Part shown: positions 7,908-17,035 of the stretch, one piece after another | Numbering within the stretch: the first letter of the stretch is position 1 | Layout: each line of letters starts with the position of its first letter | Origin: Bacteroidota bacterium | GTDB lineage: Bacteria; Bacteroidota; Bacteroidia; Bacteroidales; UBA7960 | Assembly (NCBI GenBank): GCA_007694165.1 | Contig: RECE01000326.1 | Coordinates: forward strand, 1 to 64,000 | Reading direction: 5' to 3' | DNA length: 64,000 bases | Position numbers and translations under genes: made by a program | The notes under the pieces: generated by a model | What the model was told of the DNA's origin: nothing | The model's input: only the letters and a program-made list of their open reading frames with translations | The model's database searches: none

Positions 7908-10250
7908 TTATTTTTTCTTCTTGCTTGGTGCTTTCTTTCGTGTTGTACGTGATTTCTGTGTTGAGGTTCCTTCTTTTATAATATTTAGGCAATCTTCCAG
8001 GCTGAGTTTTTCAGGGTCTTTGTCTTTGGGGAGCTTGTAATTGCTGCCATCGGATGCCAGATAAGCACCCCATCTGCCGCGCAGAATTTTTACATCTTCA
8101 TTCTCCTTAAACTCCTTGATTACTTTTTGCCTGTCTTTTTCCCGCTTCTCTTCTATGACTTCAACAGACCTCTCCAGTTCTATGGTAAGGGGGTCGTCAG
8201 TTTTGGGCAATGAGTAGAACTTTGAATCATGCCGCAGGTAGGGGCCAAATCTGCCTGCTGCTGCAACAATCTCCTTGCCTTCGTATTCGCCAACCTGGCG
8301 TGGCAGCTTGAACAAATCCAAAGCATCTTCCAGGGTTATGGTTTCAAGGCTCTGGTCTTTGCGAAGTCCTGCAAACAGGGGTTTCTCTTCATCGTCGGCA
8401 TGGCCGATCTGAACCATTGCGCCAAAACGGCCAATGCGTGCTATGATGTCTTTGCCTGTTTTGGGATCTTTGCCCAGCTTTCGCTCACCACTGAACTTTT
8501 CTGAATGTTGAAGGGTATGCTCAACTTTTTCGTGAAAAGGATGGTAGAATTCATGAATAACCTTGGTCCACTCTTTCAGCCCCTGGGCTATTTCGTCAAA
8601 TTCCTTCTCTACATTGGCGGTAAAATTGTAATCCATGATGCCTTGAAAGTACTCCATGAGAAAACTGTTGACCACAATGCCAATATCTGTGGGGAAAAGT
8701 TTATTCTTTTCCGTTCCTGTAATCTCTGACTTTTTCTGGGTGGCGATTTTGTTGTTTTTCAGCGAAAGGTGATCATATTCCCGCTTATCACCCTCACGGC
8801 CTTCTTTTACCACATACTCTCTCTTTTGAATAGTAGAAATGGTAGGGGCATAAGTAGAGGGCCTGCCTATACCGAGTTCTTCAAGTTTCTTTACAAGACT
8901 GGCTTCTGTGTAGCGGGGCGGATGTTTGGTAAATCTTTCCTGGGCGATAATCTCGTCCATTTCCAGTTTCTGATCCACCTTAAGGGGAGGGAGAATTCCT
9001 TCCTGTACCTCATCATCCTCATCATCTGTAGATTCAAGATAAACTTTGAGGAATCCGTCAAATTTCATAACCTCTCCGTTGGCAATAAACTTTTCATCTG
9101 TTGTGGATATGCCAATGGTAACATTGGTTTTTTCCAGCCTGGCATCACTCATCTGCGATGCAACGGTGCGTTTCCAGATAAGTTCATAGAGCCGTTTTTC
9201 GGATGCATCAGCCCCTGCATCCATTACATTCATGTAGGTAGGTCTTATGGCCTCGTGCGCTTCCTGGGCTCCCTTGGCTTTGGTGGCATATTTGCGAATC
9301 TGCACATATTCTTTTCCGAAGTTCTTTTCAATTACCTCTTTGGCCATTGCCACAGCGGTATCCGAGAGATTGACGGAGTCGGTTCTCATGTAGGTGATTT
9401 TTCCGGACTCATAGAGCTTTTGCGCTACTATCATGGTGCGCGATACGGAAAATCCCAGTTTGCGGCTTGCTTCCTGTTGTAAGGTAGATGTGATAAAAGG
9501 GGCCGCAGGTGATTTTTTGGCCGGCTTGGTCTCAATATTCTCAACAAAATAGCCTGCATTGATGCACCTCTCCAGAAATTCAACAGCCTCTTTTTTGGTT
9601 TTAAAGCGCTGGGGCAGCTCTGCCTTGATTATAGCGGGCTGGCCATTGTGAATTACGTGGAATAAACCGGTTACCCTGAAGGATCCGGCAGTCTTAAATT
9701 CCTGAATTTCTTTTTCACGCTCCACTATTAACCTGACCGAAACAGATTGTACCCTGCCCGCAGACAATGAAGGCTTCACCTTTTTCCAAAGCAAGGGCGA
9801 AAGTTCAAATCCCACCAGGCGATCCAGTACGCGCCTGGCTTGCTGGGCATTTACCAGGTTGTTGTCGATAGACCGTGGTTTTTCGATGGCATTCTGAATG
9901 GCTGTTTTGGTGATTTCATGAAATACAATGCGGCGGCATTTCTTTAAATCCAGATTCAGGCTTTCGGCCAAATGCCAGCTTATGGCTTCTCCTTCGCGGT
10001 CTTCATCCGTTGCTAACCACACTATTTCTGCATCTTTGGATAATTTTTTCAACTCACTGACAACACTCTTCTTGTCGGCCGAAATTTCGTATATGGGTGC
10101 ATAATTGTTTTCTATATCAACGCCTAACTTGGTTTTTGACAAATCCCGCACGTGACCGAAACTTGATTTCACCAAAAACTCTTTCCCAAGAAATCCTTCA
10201 ATGGTTTTGGCTTTGGCGGGTGACTCTACTATTACCAGGTTTTTAACCAT
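7908..10250 (-). CDS. topA: DNA topoisomerase I (type IA)
   Basis: TopA (780 residues) relaxes negatively supercoiled DNA through a transient 5'-phosphotyrosine. The N-terminal Toprim domain shows VIVESPAKAKTIEGFLG and the metal-binding ATDEDREGE. The catalytic tyrosine is Tyr287 in KITYMRTDS. The C-terminal part has topoisomerase zinc-ribbon-like or repeated domains without the cysteines, seen as GRFGPYLRHDSKFYSLP and GRWGAYLASDGSNYKLP repeats, followed by a very basic tail (KKAPSKKKK). A TAGCTTTG -7 box lies at 10286-10293 on the minus strand, about 36 bases before the start. The downstream arginase-fold gene is close enough to be cotranscribed. Confidence 0.97.
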   Translation of the reverse strand: MVKNLVIVESPAKAKTIEGFLGKEFLVKSSFGHVRDLSKTKLGVDIENNYAPIYEISADKKSVVSELKKLSKDAEIVWLATDEDREGEAISWHLAESLNLDLKKCRRIVFHEITKTAIQNAIEKPRSIDNNLVNAQQARRVLDRLVGFELSPLLWKKVKPSLSAGRVQSVSVRLIVEREKEIQEFKTAGSFRVTGLFHVIHNGQPAIIKAELPQRFKTKKEAVEFLERCINAGYFVENIETKPAKKSPAAPFITSTLQQEASRKLGFSVSRTMIVAQKLYESGKITYMRTDSVNLSDTAVAMAKEVIEKNFGKEYVQIRKYATKAKGAQEAHEAIRPTYMNVMDAGADASEKRLYELIWKRTVASQMSDARLEKTNVTIGISTTDEKFIANGEVMKFDGFLKVYLESTDDEDDEVQEGILPPLKVDQKLEMDEIIAQERFTKHPPRYTEASLVKKLEELGIGRPSTYAPTISTIQKREYVVKEGREGDKREYDHLSLKNNKIATQKKSEITGTEKNKLFPTDIGIVVNSFLMEYFQGIMDYNFTANVEKEFDEIAQGLKEWTKVIHEFYHPFHEKVEHTLQHSEKFSGERKLGKDPKTGKDIIARIGRFGAMVQIGHADDEEKPLFAGLRKDQSLETITLEDALDLFKLPRQVGEYEGKEIVAAAGRFGPYLRHDSKFYSLPKTDDPLTIELERSVEVIEEKREKDRQKVIKEFKENEDVKILRGRWGAYLASDGSNYKLPKDKDPEKLSLEDCLNIIKEGTSTQKSRTTRKKAPSKKKK

Positions 10251-10619
10251 AATCTCTTATTTTTAATTGCTAAATTTTAAGCTTGCAAAGCTACGGAATA
10301 AATTTAAAAAATGTTTTGGCAGGTTCTGTTCAAATTATTTGCCTGGCCTGCCGCAATGGAAAGCCCGCATAATAAACCTATAATCACTGTTTTATCCTGG
10401 AGAGAAAAACACCACGAACATCCTGAATGGCTTGTGCCGGACATGCAGAAACGGTTTCTTGATTTTTGCTGCTGCATCTTTTTTTTTGCAAAATAAAACA
10501 ATTATCATCTCAAAATCTAAACATCCATTAATAATTTATGTTTGCCTTGCTGGTAATTTAAGTAATTTTGCAGGTCAATGCTTAATTCTTAATTGTATAT
10601 AACTAATTGAAAAACAGAC
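10251..10619. other. 369-bp divergent intergenic region between topA and miaB
   Basis: This region lies between two divergently transcribed genes. It contains a -7 box for topA on the minus strand (10286-10293) and a likely miaB promoter on the plus strand (10541-10570). Short open frames on both strands in 10304-10501 overlap each other and have no recognisable family, signal peptide or ribosome site, so they are not called genes. Confidence 0.5.
10541..10570 (+). promoter_or_regulatory. Candidate Bacteroidota sigma-A promoter of miaB
   Basis: TTTG at 10541-10544 and TAATTTTG at 10563-10570 match the -33 (TTTG/TTG) and -7 (TAnnTTTG) elements, separated by 18 bases. The -7 box ends 49 bases before the miaB start. 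Confidence 0.45.
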
Positions 10620-11966
10620 TTGGAAAAGAAAATTTATATAGAGACCTACGGTTGCCAGATGAATTTCTCTGACAGCGAAATCGTGGCTTCCATCATTACT
10701 GAAAAAAATTATACTTCTGCTGACAAAGCGGAAGATGCCGACATTATATTTCTCAATACCTGTTCTATCCGCGAAAATGCAGAGCAGAAAGTATTTAACC
10801 GTTTGAAGCAGCTCCAGCATTTGCGCAAAAGCAAACCGGGGCTGGTGTTGGGTGTTTTGGGATGCATGGCTGAAAGACTTAAATCTTCGTTGCTGGAAGA
10901 AGAAGAAATGGGCATGAGGGTGGATATGGTTGTTGGCCCGGATTCATACAGGGACCTTCCTCAGCTTTTGCTGGATGTGGAAAGTGGACAAAAAGCGGTT
11001 AACGTGATCCTTTCTTCCGAAGAGACCTATGCAGACATCACACCGGTGCGGTATGCCAGCAATGGAGTATCGGCATTTATTTCCATCATGAGGGGTTGCG
11101 AAAATTTCTGCACTTACTGTGTAGTGCCTTTTACGCGGGGTAAAGAGAGAAGCCGAAAGCCCGAAAGCATTATCAACGAAGCACGTGACCTGTTTGGGCA
11201 AGGCTACCGCGAAATTACCCTGCTGGGGCAGAATGTAAATTCCTATCACTGGAAAAACGAAGAATCCGGTGCTGCATGGACTTTTCCCCAACTTATGGAA
11301 GCTGTGGCATCTATTGATCCGGCCCTGAGGATCCGTTTTGCCACTTCCCACCCAAAGGATATATCGGAGGAGCTGTTGCAGGTAATTGCATCGTACAATA
11401 ACATTTGCAAGGCAATCCACCTTCCTGCTCAATCAGGAAGCAGCAGTGTTTTGAAAAACATGAACCGGAAATATACCCGTGAGGAATACCTGTCCCGTAT
11501 TCTTGCCATTCGTAGCATTGTTCCGGAGTGCGCTGTTTCTACAGATATCATTGCCGGCTTTTGTGGCGAAACACAGGATGACCATCTGCTGACCCTCAGC
11601 CTGATGCGTGAAGTGGGATTCGATTTTGCTTATATGTTTAAGTATTCTGAACGTCCGGGTACCCTTGCCGCTAAAAAACTGGAGGATGATGTGCCGGAAG
11701 AAGTTAAATCAAAGCGTTTACAGGAAATCATTGATTTGCAGAATGAATTATCGCTCAAAAGTAACCAGGGCGATGTGGGGAAAGTATTTGAGGTATTGGT
11801 AGAGCGAACTTCGAAAAAATCGGAGAAAAGGGTTTCCGGTCGAAACAGCCAGAACAAAGTGGTTGTTTTTGACAACAACACCGGGCTAAAACCCGGAGAT
11901 TATGCCATGGTGAAAATTACCGGATGTTCTTCGGCTACCCTGCAGGGAGAGAGAACAGAAGGATAA
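10620..11966 (+). CDS. miaB: tRNA-2-methylthio-N6-dimethylallyladenosine synthase MiaB
   Basis: MiaB (448 residues) is a radical-SAM methylthiotransferase acting on i6A37 of tRNAs that read UNN codons. The N-terminal UPF0004 domain shows ETYGCQMN (Cys12) and NTCSIRENAEQK, with the third cysteine in GVLGCMAER, which bind the auxiliary iron-sulfur cluster. The radical-SAM motif is RGCENFCTYCVVPF. A TRAM domain occupies about residues 375-445. The start is TTG: an in-frame TGA lies only three codons upstream and the next ATG would remove the first cluster cysteine. It is a single transcription unit convergent with ispD. Confidence 0.96.
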   Translation: MEKKIYIETYGCQMNFSDSEIVASIITEKNYTSADKAEDADIIFLNTCSIRENAEQKVFNRLKQLQHLRKSKPGLVLGVLGCMAERLKSSLLEEEEMGMRVDMVVGPDSYRDLPQLLLDVESGQKAVNVILSSEETYADITPVRYASNGVSAFISIMRGCENFCTYCVVPFTRGKERSRKPESIINEARDLFGQGYREITLLGQNVNSYHWKNEESGAAWTFPQLMEAVASIDPALRIRFATSHPKDISEELLQVIASYNNICKAIHLPAQSGSSSVLKNMNRKYTREEYLSRILAIRSIVPECAVSTDIIAGFCGETQDDHLLTLSLMREVGFDFAYMFKYSERPGTLAAKKLEDDVPEEVKSKRLQEIIDLQNELSLKSNQGDVGKVFEVLVERTSKKSEKRVSGRNSQNKVVVFDNNTGLKPGDYAMVKITGCSSATLQGERTEG

Positions 11967-12072
11967 CTGAATTAAAACAGCGTTAACTGACAAGTCAGCA
12001 ATATCTGCTCCGTTGTTTTGCGGTTTCTCTTGATACCTAGTGTCAGCAAGAAAACTCATCATTTTTACAAGG

Positions 12073-12190
12073 GCTTGATAAGAAAGCGTCAAGTGCAAGG
12101 CTTGCGATGACTGAAAAACAGGAGTTTACTTTTCGTAAATGACTGTTTTGAAGGCAAGCATAACGCAGCAATTGGCGCTTTCTTGCAAGC
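12073..12190. repeat. 118-bp imperfect palindrome between convergent miaB and ispD
   Basis: Nested arms pair over the whole element. GCTTGATAAGAAAGCG (12073-12088) pairs with CGCTTTCTTGCAAGC (12176-12190). GCTTGC (12100-12105) pairs with GCAAGC (12154-12159). AAACAGGAGTTTAC (12116-12129) pairs with GTAAATGACTGTTT (12135-12148), with a three-base internal mismatch around a TTTTC loop. It could act as a bidirectional terminator or be a dispersed REP/MITE-like intergenic element. No coding frame runs through it. Confidence 0.6.
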
Positions 12191-12229
12191 ACTACTTATG
12201 GTAAGGCTGAGCAGACAGCAATCGGCTGA

Positions 12230-12910
12230 TTACTGTTTTTTCTTTTGCATCAAAATAGCTTCTGCAATCTGAAGATCCTCAGGAGTAGTGATTTTGATGT
12301 TTTCCCTGTTTCCTTCGCAAAGAAGTATTCGTTCCCCGGTTTTCTCCAGCACCGAAGCATCGTCGGTGAAGGATTCATGGTAGTTTACCAGGTAGGCTTT
12401 TTTAATATTTGCTGCCAGGAAGCATTGGGGGGTTTGAACAATGCGCAGCGAATCGCGGTCGAGGGTTTTGTTGAAGGCCTTTTCTAAGACACGTACCGAT
12501 TCTGTTACAGGAACAACCGGTATGGCATTCCCGAATTTTTCAGCGGTATAAAAGGCTTCAGCAATGGTTTTCCCGGATACCAGGGGCCTTACCCCATCAT
12601 GTATGGCCACCACTGCATTTTCAGGAACCAGCTTCAATCCGTTTTTTACGGAATGGAATCTTTCAGGGCCTCCCGCAGTGGTTTGCACGGGAATGGAAAA
12701 GTTGTGTTCCTTGCATAATTGTTCCCAATAGGGTATCTGCGCAAGGGGAAGCACAAGGATAATGCTGATGCCCGGGTCATATTTGAAAAATGCTTCAATG
12801 GTATGCATCAGCAACGGAGTGCCCAAAAGGGGAGCAAACTGCTTTGGCAGGGGGGTGTTCATCCGCACCCCCGAACCTCCGGCAGTTATAATTACAAATC
12901 TGGCACGCAT
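12230..12910 (-). CDS. ispD: 2-C-methyl-D-erythritol 4-phosphate cytidylyltransferase
   Basis: IspD (226 residues) joins MEP and CTP to give CDP-methylerythritol in the non-mevalonate isoprenoid pathway. The nucleotide-binding glycine-rich loop is ITAGGSGVRMNTPLPKQF. The conserved AIHDGVRPLVS, RIVQTPQCF and FTDDASVLE segments follow in order. Length is typical of the single-domain enzyme. It starts three bases after the queA stop, so the two are cotranscribed; pairing with queA is common in Bacteroidota. In IspD the first Gly-rich stretch is usually AAGxGxRM; here it is TAGGSGVRM. Confidence 0.95.
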   Translation of the reverse strand: MRARFVIITAGGSGVRMNTPLPKQFAPLLGTPLLMHTIEAFFKYDPGISIILVLPLAQIPYWEQLCKEHNFSIPVQTTAGGPERFHSVKNGLKLVPENAVVAIHDGVRPLVSGKTIAEAFYTAEKFGNAIPVVPVTESVRVLEKAFNKTLDRDSLRIVQTPQCFLAANIKKAYLVNYHESFTDDASVLEKTGERILLCEGNRENIKITTPEDLQIAEAILMQKKKQ

Positions 12911-12913
12911 AGA

Positions 12914-13963
12914 TTAGATAATCAGCATGGCGTCACCATAAGTAAAAAACTTATATTTTTCTTTTACGGCAACTTTATAGGCTTTCATCAATAAGTCGAA
13001 ACCGGCAAAAGCAGACACCATCATCATCAGTGTTGATTGTGGCATGTGGAAATTGGATACCATGGTATTGGCCACGCTGAATTCGAAGGGAGGATAGATA
13101 AATTTGTTGGTCCATCCATCATAAGGCTTCAACTGACCATAAATGCTTACTGAAGATTCCAGGGCTCTCATGGTGGTAGTGCCCACAGCACAAATCCGCT
13201 TTCGTTGATCTTTTGCTTTGTTGACAATGTCAGCAGTCATTTGTTCGATCATGAACTGTTCGGAGTCCATCTTATGTTTGCTGAGGTCTTCTACATCCAC
13301 ACTCCTGAAATTACCCAATCCGGCGTGCAGCGTTATTTCAGCAAAGTTTATCCCTTTGAGCTCCAGACGTTTGATAAGTTCACGGCTGAAGTGCATTCCT
13401 GCAGTGGGAGCGGCCACTGCACCTTCTCTTTTGGCATAAACGGTTTGATACCTTTCTTTGTCTTCGGGCACAACAGCCCTTTTGATAAGTTTGGGAAGAG
13501 GTGTTTCACCCAGCGATTCAACCGTTTTTTTGAATTCATCGTAGGTGCCATCAAAAAGAAACCTGAGTGTACGACCTCTTGAGGTGGTGTTGTCAATTAC
13601 CTCGGCTACCAGGTTGTCGTCATCCCCAAAATAGAGTTTGTTGCCTATGCGGATTTTTCTTGCCGGATCAACCAGCACATCCCATAAGCGGGCGTCACGA
13701 TTGAGTTCGCGCAGAAGGAATACTTCAATTTTGGCTCCGGTTTTTTCTTTGGTTCCATACAACCTTGCCGGGAAAACTTTGGTATTGTTGGTTATCATTA
13801 CATCGCCATCGTCAAAGTATCCGAGAATATCTTTGAAAATTTTATGTTCGATGTCGCCGGTTTTACGATTGATAACCATCAGGCGGGATTCATCACGGTT
13901 TTCAGACGGATTTTCCGCAATCAACTCAGCGGGGAGGTTGAATTTAAAATCAGATAGCTTCAT
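12914..13963 (-). CDS. queA: S-adenosylmethionine:tRNA ribosyltransferase-isomerase
   Basis: QueA (349 residues) transfers the ribosyl part of SAM to preQ1 in the tRNA anticodon to make epoxyqueuosine. Family blocks are visible: [51 protein letters not shown] and [11 protein letters not shown]. The start at 13963 was chosen because the family begins with MKLSDFxFxLP; the 18 residues open upstream would overlap the promoter. A well-formed promoter lies just upstream. It is the first gene of a queA-ispD unit. Confidence 0.95.
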   Translation of the reverse strand: MKLSDFKFNLPAELIAENPSENRDESRLMVINRKTGDIEHKIFKDILGYFDDGDVMITNNTKVFPARLYGTKEKTGAKIEVFLLRELNRDARLWDVLVDPARKIRIGNKLYFGDDDNLVAEVIDNTTSRGRTLRFLFDGTYDEFKKTVESLGETPLPKLIKRAVVPEDKERYQTVYAKREGAVAAPTAGMHFSRELIKRLELKGINFAEITLHAGLGNFRSVDVEDLSKHKMDSEQFMIEQMTADIVNKAKDQRKRICAVGTTTMRALESSVSIYGQLKPYDGWTNKFIYPPFEFSVANTMVSNFHMPQSTLMMMVSAFAGFDLLMKAYKVAVKEKYKFFTYGDAMLII

Positions 13964-13991
13964 TTTTTTCTGTATATTGTGAAAAGGTGTG

Positions 13992-14022
13992 CAAAGATAA
14001 TACAACCAAGAGGCCATGTCAA
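13992..14022 (-). promoter_or_regulatory. Candidate Bacteroidota promoter of queA-ispD
   Basis: On the minus strand, TTG (complement of 14020-14022) and TATCTTTG (complement of 13992-13999) are separated by 20 bases, matching TTG-N19/20-TAnnTTTG. The -7 box ends 28 bases before the queA start. Confidence 0.55.
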
Positions 14023-14233
14023 TAGCTTTGGCAATAATTTAAAGAAAATCAGTATCTTTTGTTCAATGAGTTAATTAAGTACTTAAAGTTTTGTTTTCCC
14101 TGGTGGGGCAATTTTTGTCGTTACCATTCTTTTTAATGCTGTTTAACCTAACAAAGTCTGTGCTTTAAAAATAGAAACTATTTTCAGAATGTTTTGTTTA
14201 TTTAAAAACCTGGCAACCAATCCAAAAATGGAA

Positions 14234-14953
14234 TCAATCGGCAATTGCCTCCAGGATTTGTTTTTCAAAATCTTCGATGCTAATGGCTTGTTCAACAGAG
14301 ATATCGCCAATACGGGTTCTTCTCAAGGTTTTCAGGTATGCACCTGATTGAAGTTGCTGGCCCAGGTCTCTTGCCAATGACCTGATGTATGTCCCCTTAG
14401 AACAGACTACCCTGAAATCAGCTTCCGGCAATTCAAACCGGGTAATCTCATAGTCATGAATGATGATTTCGTTGGCCTTGAGTTCAATTTGATTTCCTGC
14501 TCGTGCATGCTCATAAGCGCGTTTGCCATCAATTTTTTTGGCTGAAAAAAGAGAGGGAACCTGTTGCAGTGTTCCAGTAAAATTCTCTTTAATTGTTTCA
14601 TCCAGCAAGTTTCTGCTGATGTGTTCTGTGGGATAGGTTTGATCTGGTTTCGTTTCCAGGTCAGATGAGGGGGTGGTGGCCCCAATAAAAAAAGTGCCGG
14701 TGTATTCCTTTTCCTGCGCCTGGTATACATCAATCTGCCGGGTCATTTTCCCGGTACAAATAATCAGTAACCCGGAAGCAAGAGGGTCTAATGTGCCGGC
14801 ATGTCCTACCTTTATTTTCTTCAATCCCAGTTTATGTTTGAGTAATGACTTTACCTTACTTACTGCATCAAATGAAGTCCAGTGGAGAGGTTTGTCAATT
14901 AGCAATAGTTTCCCGGCTGCAAATTGCTCTGCAAGCTCTGTTTTTTCTGTCAT
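14234..14953 (-). CDS. truB: tRNA pseudouridine(55) synthase TruB
   Basis: TruB (239 residues) makes pseudouridine 55 in the T loop of tRNAs. The catalytic aspartate is Asp56 in GHAGTLDPLASGLL. Other family blocks are LLIDKPLHWTSFD, CSKGTYIRSLARDLG and LRRTRIGDISVEQA. The C-terminal PUA domain seen in enterobacterial TruB is absent, as is usual in this phylum. It lies 19 bases downstream of uppP and ends the ftsX-DUF3098-uppP-truB group. Confidence 0.95.
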   Translation of the reverse strand: MTEKTELAEQFAAGKLLLIDKPLHWTSFDAVSKVKSLLKHKLGLKKIKVGHAGTLDPLASGLLIICTGKMTRQIDVYQAQEKEYTGTFFIGATTPSSDLETKPDQTYPTEHISRNLLDETIKENFTGTLQQVPSLFSAKKIDGKRAYEHARAGNQIELKANEIIIHDYEITRFELPEADFRVVCSKGTYIRSLARDLGQQLQSGAYLKTLRRTRIGDISVEQAISIEDFEKQILEAIAD

Positions 14954-14972
14954 TTAAGTGTGGATTTATGTG

Positions 14973-15761
14973 TTAAAAAAGGCCGTAAAAGATGGCGATC
15001 ATCCCTACGATTACACAGTAAATGGAGAAATAAACCAGCTTTCCTTTCTTTACAATGCGCAGCATCCAGCTACAAGCAAACAAACCTGAAGTAAATGCCG
15101 CCAAAGCACCAATTAAAAGAGCAGCATTGCTTATTGCCGCGGGCTCTGTTGCTTTGTACAGGTCAAGCAATTCCAGTAATGAGGCCCCGAAAATGGGTAT
15201 AAGTACCATCAAAAAAGAAAAACGGGTAGCCTTTTCCCTGTCAATGCCCAGATATAACGCGGTACTGATGGTTGCACCACTACGACTGATGCCTGGCAGG
15301 ATGGCCACCGTTTGTGCCAACCCAATTATCAGGGCACTTTTTATTCCCACCTCTTTATGTTGTTTGGGTGCATATTTTGTGAGAAACAGCAAGGTAGCGG
15401 TAACCAGCAACATGGACCCTACAAATGCGATTCGACCCTCGAAAAGTGTTTCTATTTGGTCTTTAAACAAAACTCCCACCAAACCTACAGGAACTGCTGA
15501 TAAAACAAGTAGTGATATAAATTTGGTTTCCGCGTTCCATTGAAATTTCAGTAAACTTGTAATCAGGTTCAGGATGTCATTTCTGAAAACTACTACAACA
15601 CTTAAAAAGGTTGCTCCATGCACGATAATGGAGAAGGTAAGGTTTTCTTCTTCCAGCCCAAACAAAGCTGACCCCAGTTCCAGGTGTCCGCTGCTGCTCA
15701 CAGGCAAAAATTCGGTAAGACCTTGCAGCAGGCCAAGTACCAATGCTTCTATCCAACTCAT
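14973..15761 (-). CDS. uppP: Undecaprenyl-diphosphatase (BacA/UppP family)
   Basis: This polytopic membrane protein (262 residues) dephosphorylates undecaprenyl pyrophosphate to recycle the lipid carrier of peptidoglycan synthesis and gives low-level bacitracin resistance. The catalytic region QGLTEFLPVSSSGHLELG near residues 14-31 and the second motif ILPGISRSGATIS are both present. About seven to eight hydrophobic segments are visible. The start at 15761 fits the family's MSWIEALxLGLLQGLTEF; an 18-residue upstream extension is not supported. It is followed closely by truB. Confidence 0.95.
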   Translation of the reverse strand: MSWIEALVLGLLQGLTEFLPVSSSGHLELGSALFGLEEENLTFSIIVHGATFLSVVVVFRNDILNLITSLLKFQWNAETKFISLLVLSAVPVGLVGVLFKDQIETLFEGRIAFVGSMLLVTATLLFLTKYAPKQHKEVGIKSALIIGLAQTVAILPGISRSGATISTALYLGIDREKATRFSFLMVLIPIFGASLLELLDLYKATEPAAISNAALLIGALAAFTSGLFACSWMLRIVKKGKLVYFSIYCVIVGMIAIFYGLF

Positions 15762-15866
15762 TTCAGGTATTTTTGTGTATAATATAAGATGTCTTTGTCC
15801 GGCAAAAACAACCAAAAGAATACCCGGTACTTGCCGGGCACACTTATAAATTTCCGGATAAAGGCG

Positions 15867-16103
15867 TTATTGTTTTTTGCTTTTCAGAATGGAATATATC
15901 TGGATGGCATATCCCAGCAGGACGAGGAAAGGAGCCAGGGTAAGCCTTCTGAAATTGAACAAATCATAACTAAACTCATTGGGGTCGTCGCTGCCACCGC
16001 CAATCATAAGGATAAAACCCAGGGCAGTGACCAGCAGGCCGACGATAAGAATGGTGTATTTGGTGCGGTCAAAGAGAAAATCAGTTTGGGGTTTCTTGTC
16101 CAT
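15867..16103 (-). CDS. DUF3098 family small membrane protein
   Basis: This 78-residue protein has two predicted transmembrane helices (about residues 16-35 and 53-71), separated by a short GGGSDDPNEFSYDLFNFRR loop. It matches the DUF3098 family, which in Bacteroidota is found next to ftsX and uppP. It begins 11 bases after ftsX. Function is unknown; the neighbourhood suggests a role in cell envelope growth or division, which is only inference. Confidence 0.85.
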   Translation of the reverse strand: MDKKPQTDFLFDRTKYTILIVGLLVTALGFILMIGGGSDDPNEFSYDLFNFRRLTLAPFLVLLGYAIQIYSILKSKKQ

Positions 16104-16114
16104 GGAGAATAATT

Positions 16115-16996
16115 TTAATATAAATACAAATTGTCTGTTTTAATGCGCAGGTATTTTTTGACGGCAAACCAGGTGGAAATCCAGCTGATAACAATGCCCA
16201 GGATGATTACCAGCACGAAAAGGCTGAAAAGCATTTCAATGTCTTGAAAATCTATCAGCTCAGGCACAGATTGCCGGGCACCATAAAGGGAGGCGAGCAG
16301 CAAGGCAATGGCGATAACCGAACCAATAAGCCCCTGAACGACTCCCTTGATTACAAAAGGCTTGCGTATAAAAGACTGAGTGGCTCCGATGAGTTGCATG
16401 CTTTTTATTAAAAATCTTTTGGAAAAAACGCTCAGCCTGATGGTGTTATTGATGAGTGTAAAAGCAATGATGAGCAGTAAAACACCAAACAATAGCAGGG
16501 CAAATCCGATTTTTCTCACGTTTTCGTTAACAATGTGTACCAGGTTTTTCTGATAATCCACCTCTTTTACAATGCGACTCTGAAGTACATTTTTTTCGAA
16601 TAATTCCAGGCTGTCGGGGTTGGCCCAGGCAGCATTGAGTTTTACTTCAATGGAAGGGAACAGAGGATTGTAACCCAAAAACTCTACAAAGTCCTCTCCC
16701 AGCTCCGAAATAAGTTCTTCGGCAGCTTTGTCGCTGGAAATAAATTCTGTAGACTTTACAGCATCAAATGCATCCAGAGATTTCTGCAGGTGGTTGATAT
16801 CTGCCATACGTGCATTATCCATCAGGATAATAGAAAAACCAATGTTTTCCTTAATATGCTCTGAAAGCTTATGGGTATGCATAATGATAATACCCAGAAA
16901 GCCCAGCACGTAAAGTACCAGGGTTATACTTACTATCGTTGAGATGTAAGAGGTTTTAAGTCGTCTTCCTATAAGGATTTCTTCCTGACGTGCCAT
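16115..16996 (-). CDS. ftsX: Cell division permease-like protein FtsX
   Basis: FtsX (293 residues) is the membrane partner of the ATPase FtsE and controls peptidoglycan hydrolases at the septum. A first transmembrane helix lies at about 20-40, followed by an extracytoplasmic domain of some 120 residues (FISSDKAAEELISELGEDF and LFPSIEVKL), then three helices with the FtsX core near 165-285. ftsE is not in this window. A TAGCTTTG -7 box is present on the minus strand at 17013-17020. The gene leads the DUF3098-uppP-truB group. Confidence 0.93.
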   Translation of the reverse strand: MARQEEILIGRRLKTSYISTIVSITLVLYVLGFLGIIIMHTHKLSEHIKENIGFSIILMDNARMADINHLQKSLDAFDAVKSTEFISSDKAAEELISELGEDFVEFLGYNPLFPSIEVKLNAAWANPDSLELFEKNVLQSRIVKEVDYQKNLVHIVNENVRKIGFALLLFGVLLLIIAFTLINNTIRLSVFSKRFLIKSMQLIGATQSFIRKPFVIKGVVQGLIGSVIAIALLLASLYGARQSVPELIDFQDIEMLFSLFVLVIILGIVISWISTWFAVKKYLRIKTDNLYLY

Positions 16997-17035
16997 ACTG
17001 AAAAATGAAATGCAAAGCTAATAAATTTTTATCAC

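Noticed and set aside
8769..9482. 237-residue open frame opposite topA
   Set aside because: It lies wholly antisense to a well-supported topA and has no recognisable family features.
10304..10501. Two overlapping short frames in the topA-miaB gap
   Set aside because: They overlap on opposite strands, have no family match I can recognise and no ribosome site.
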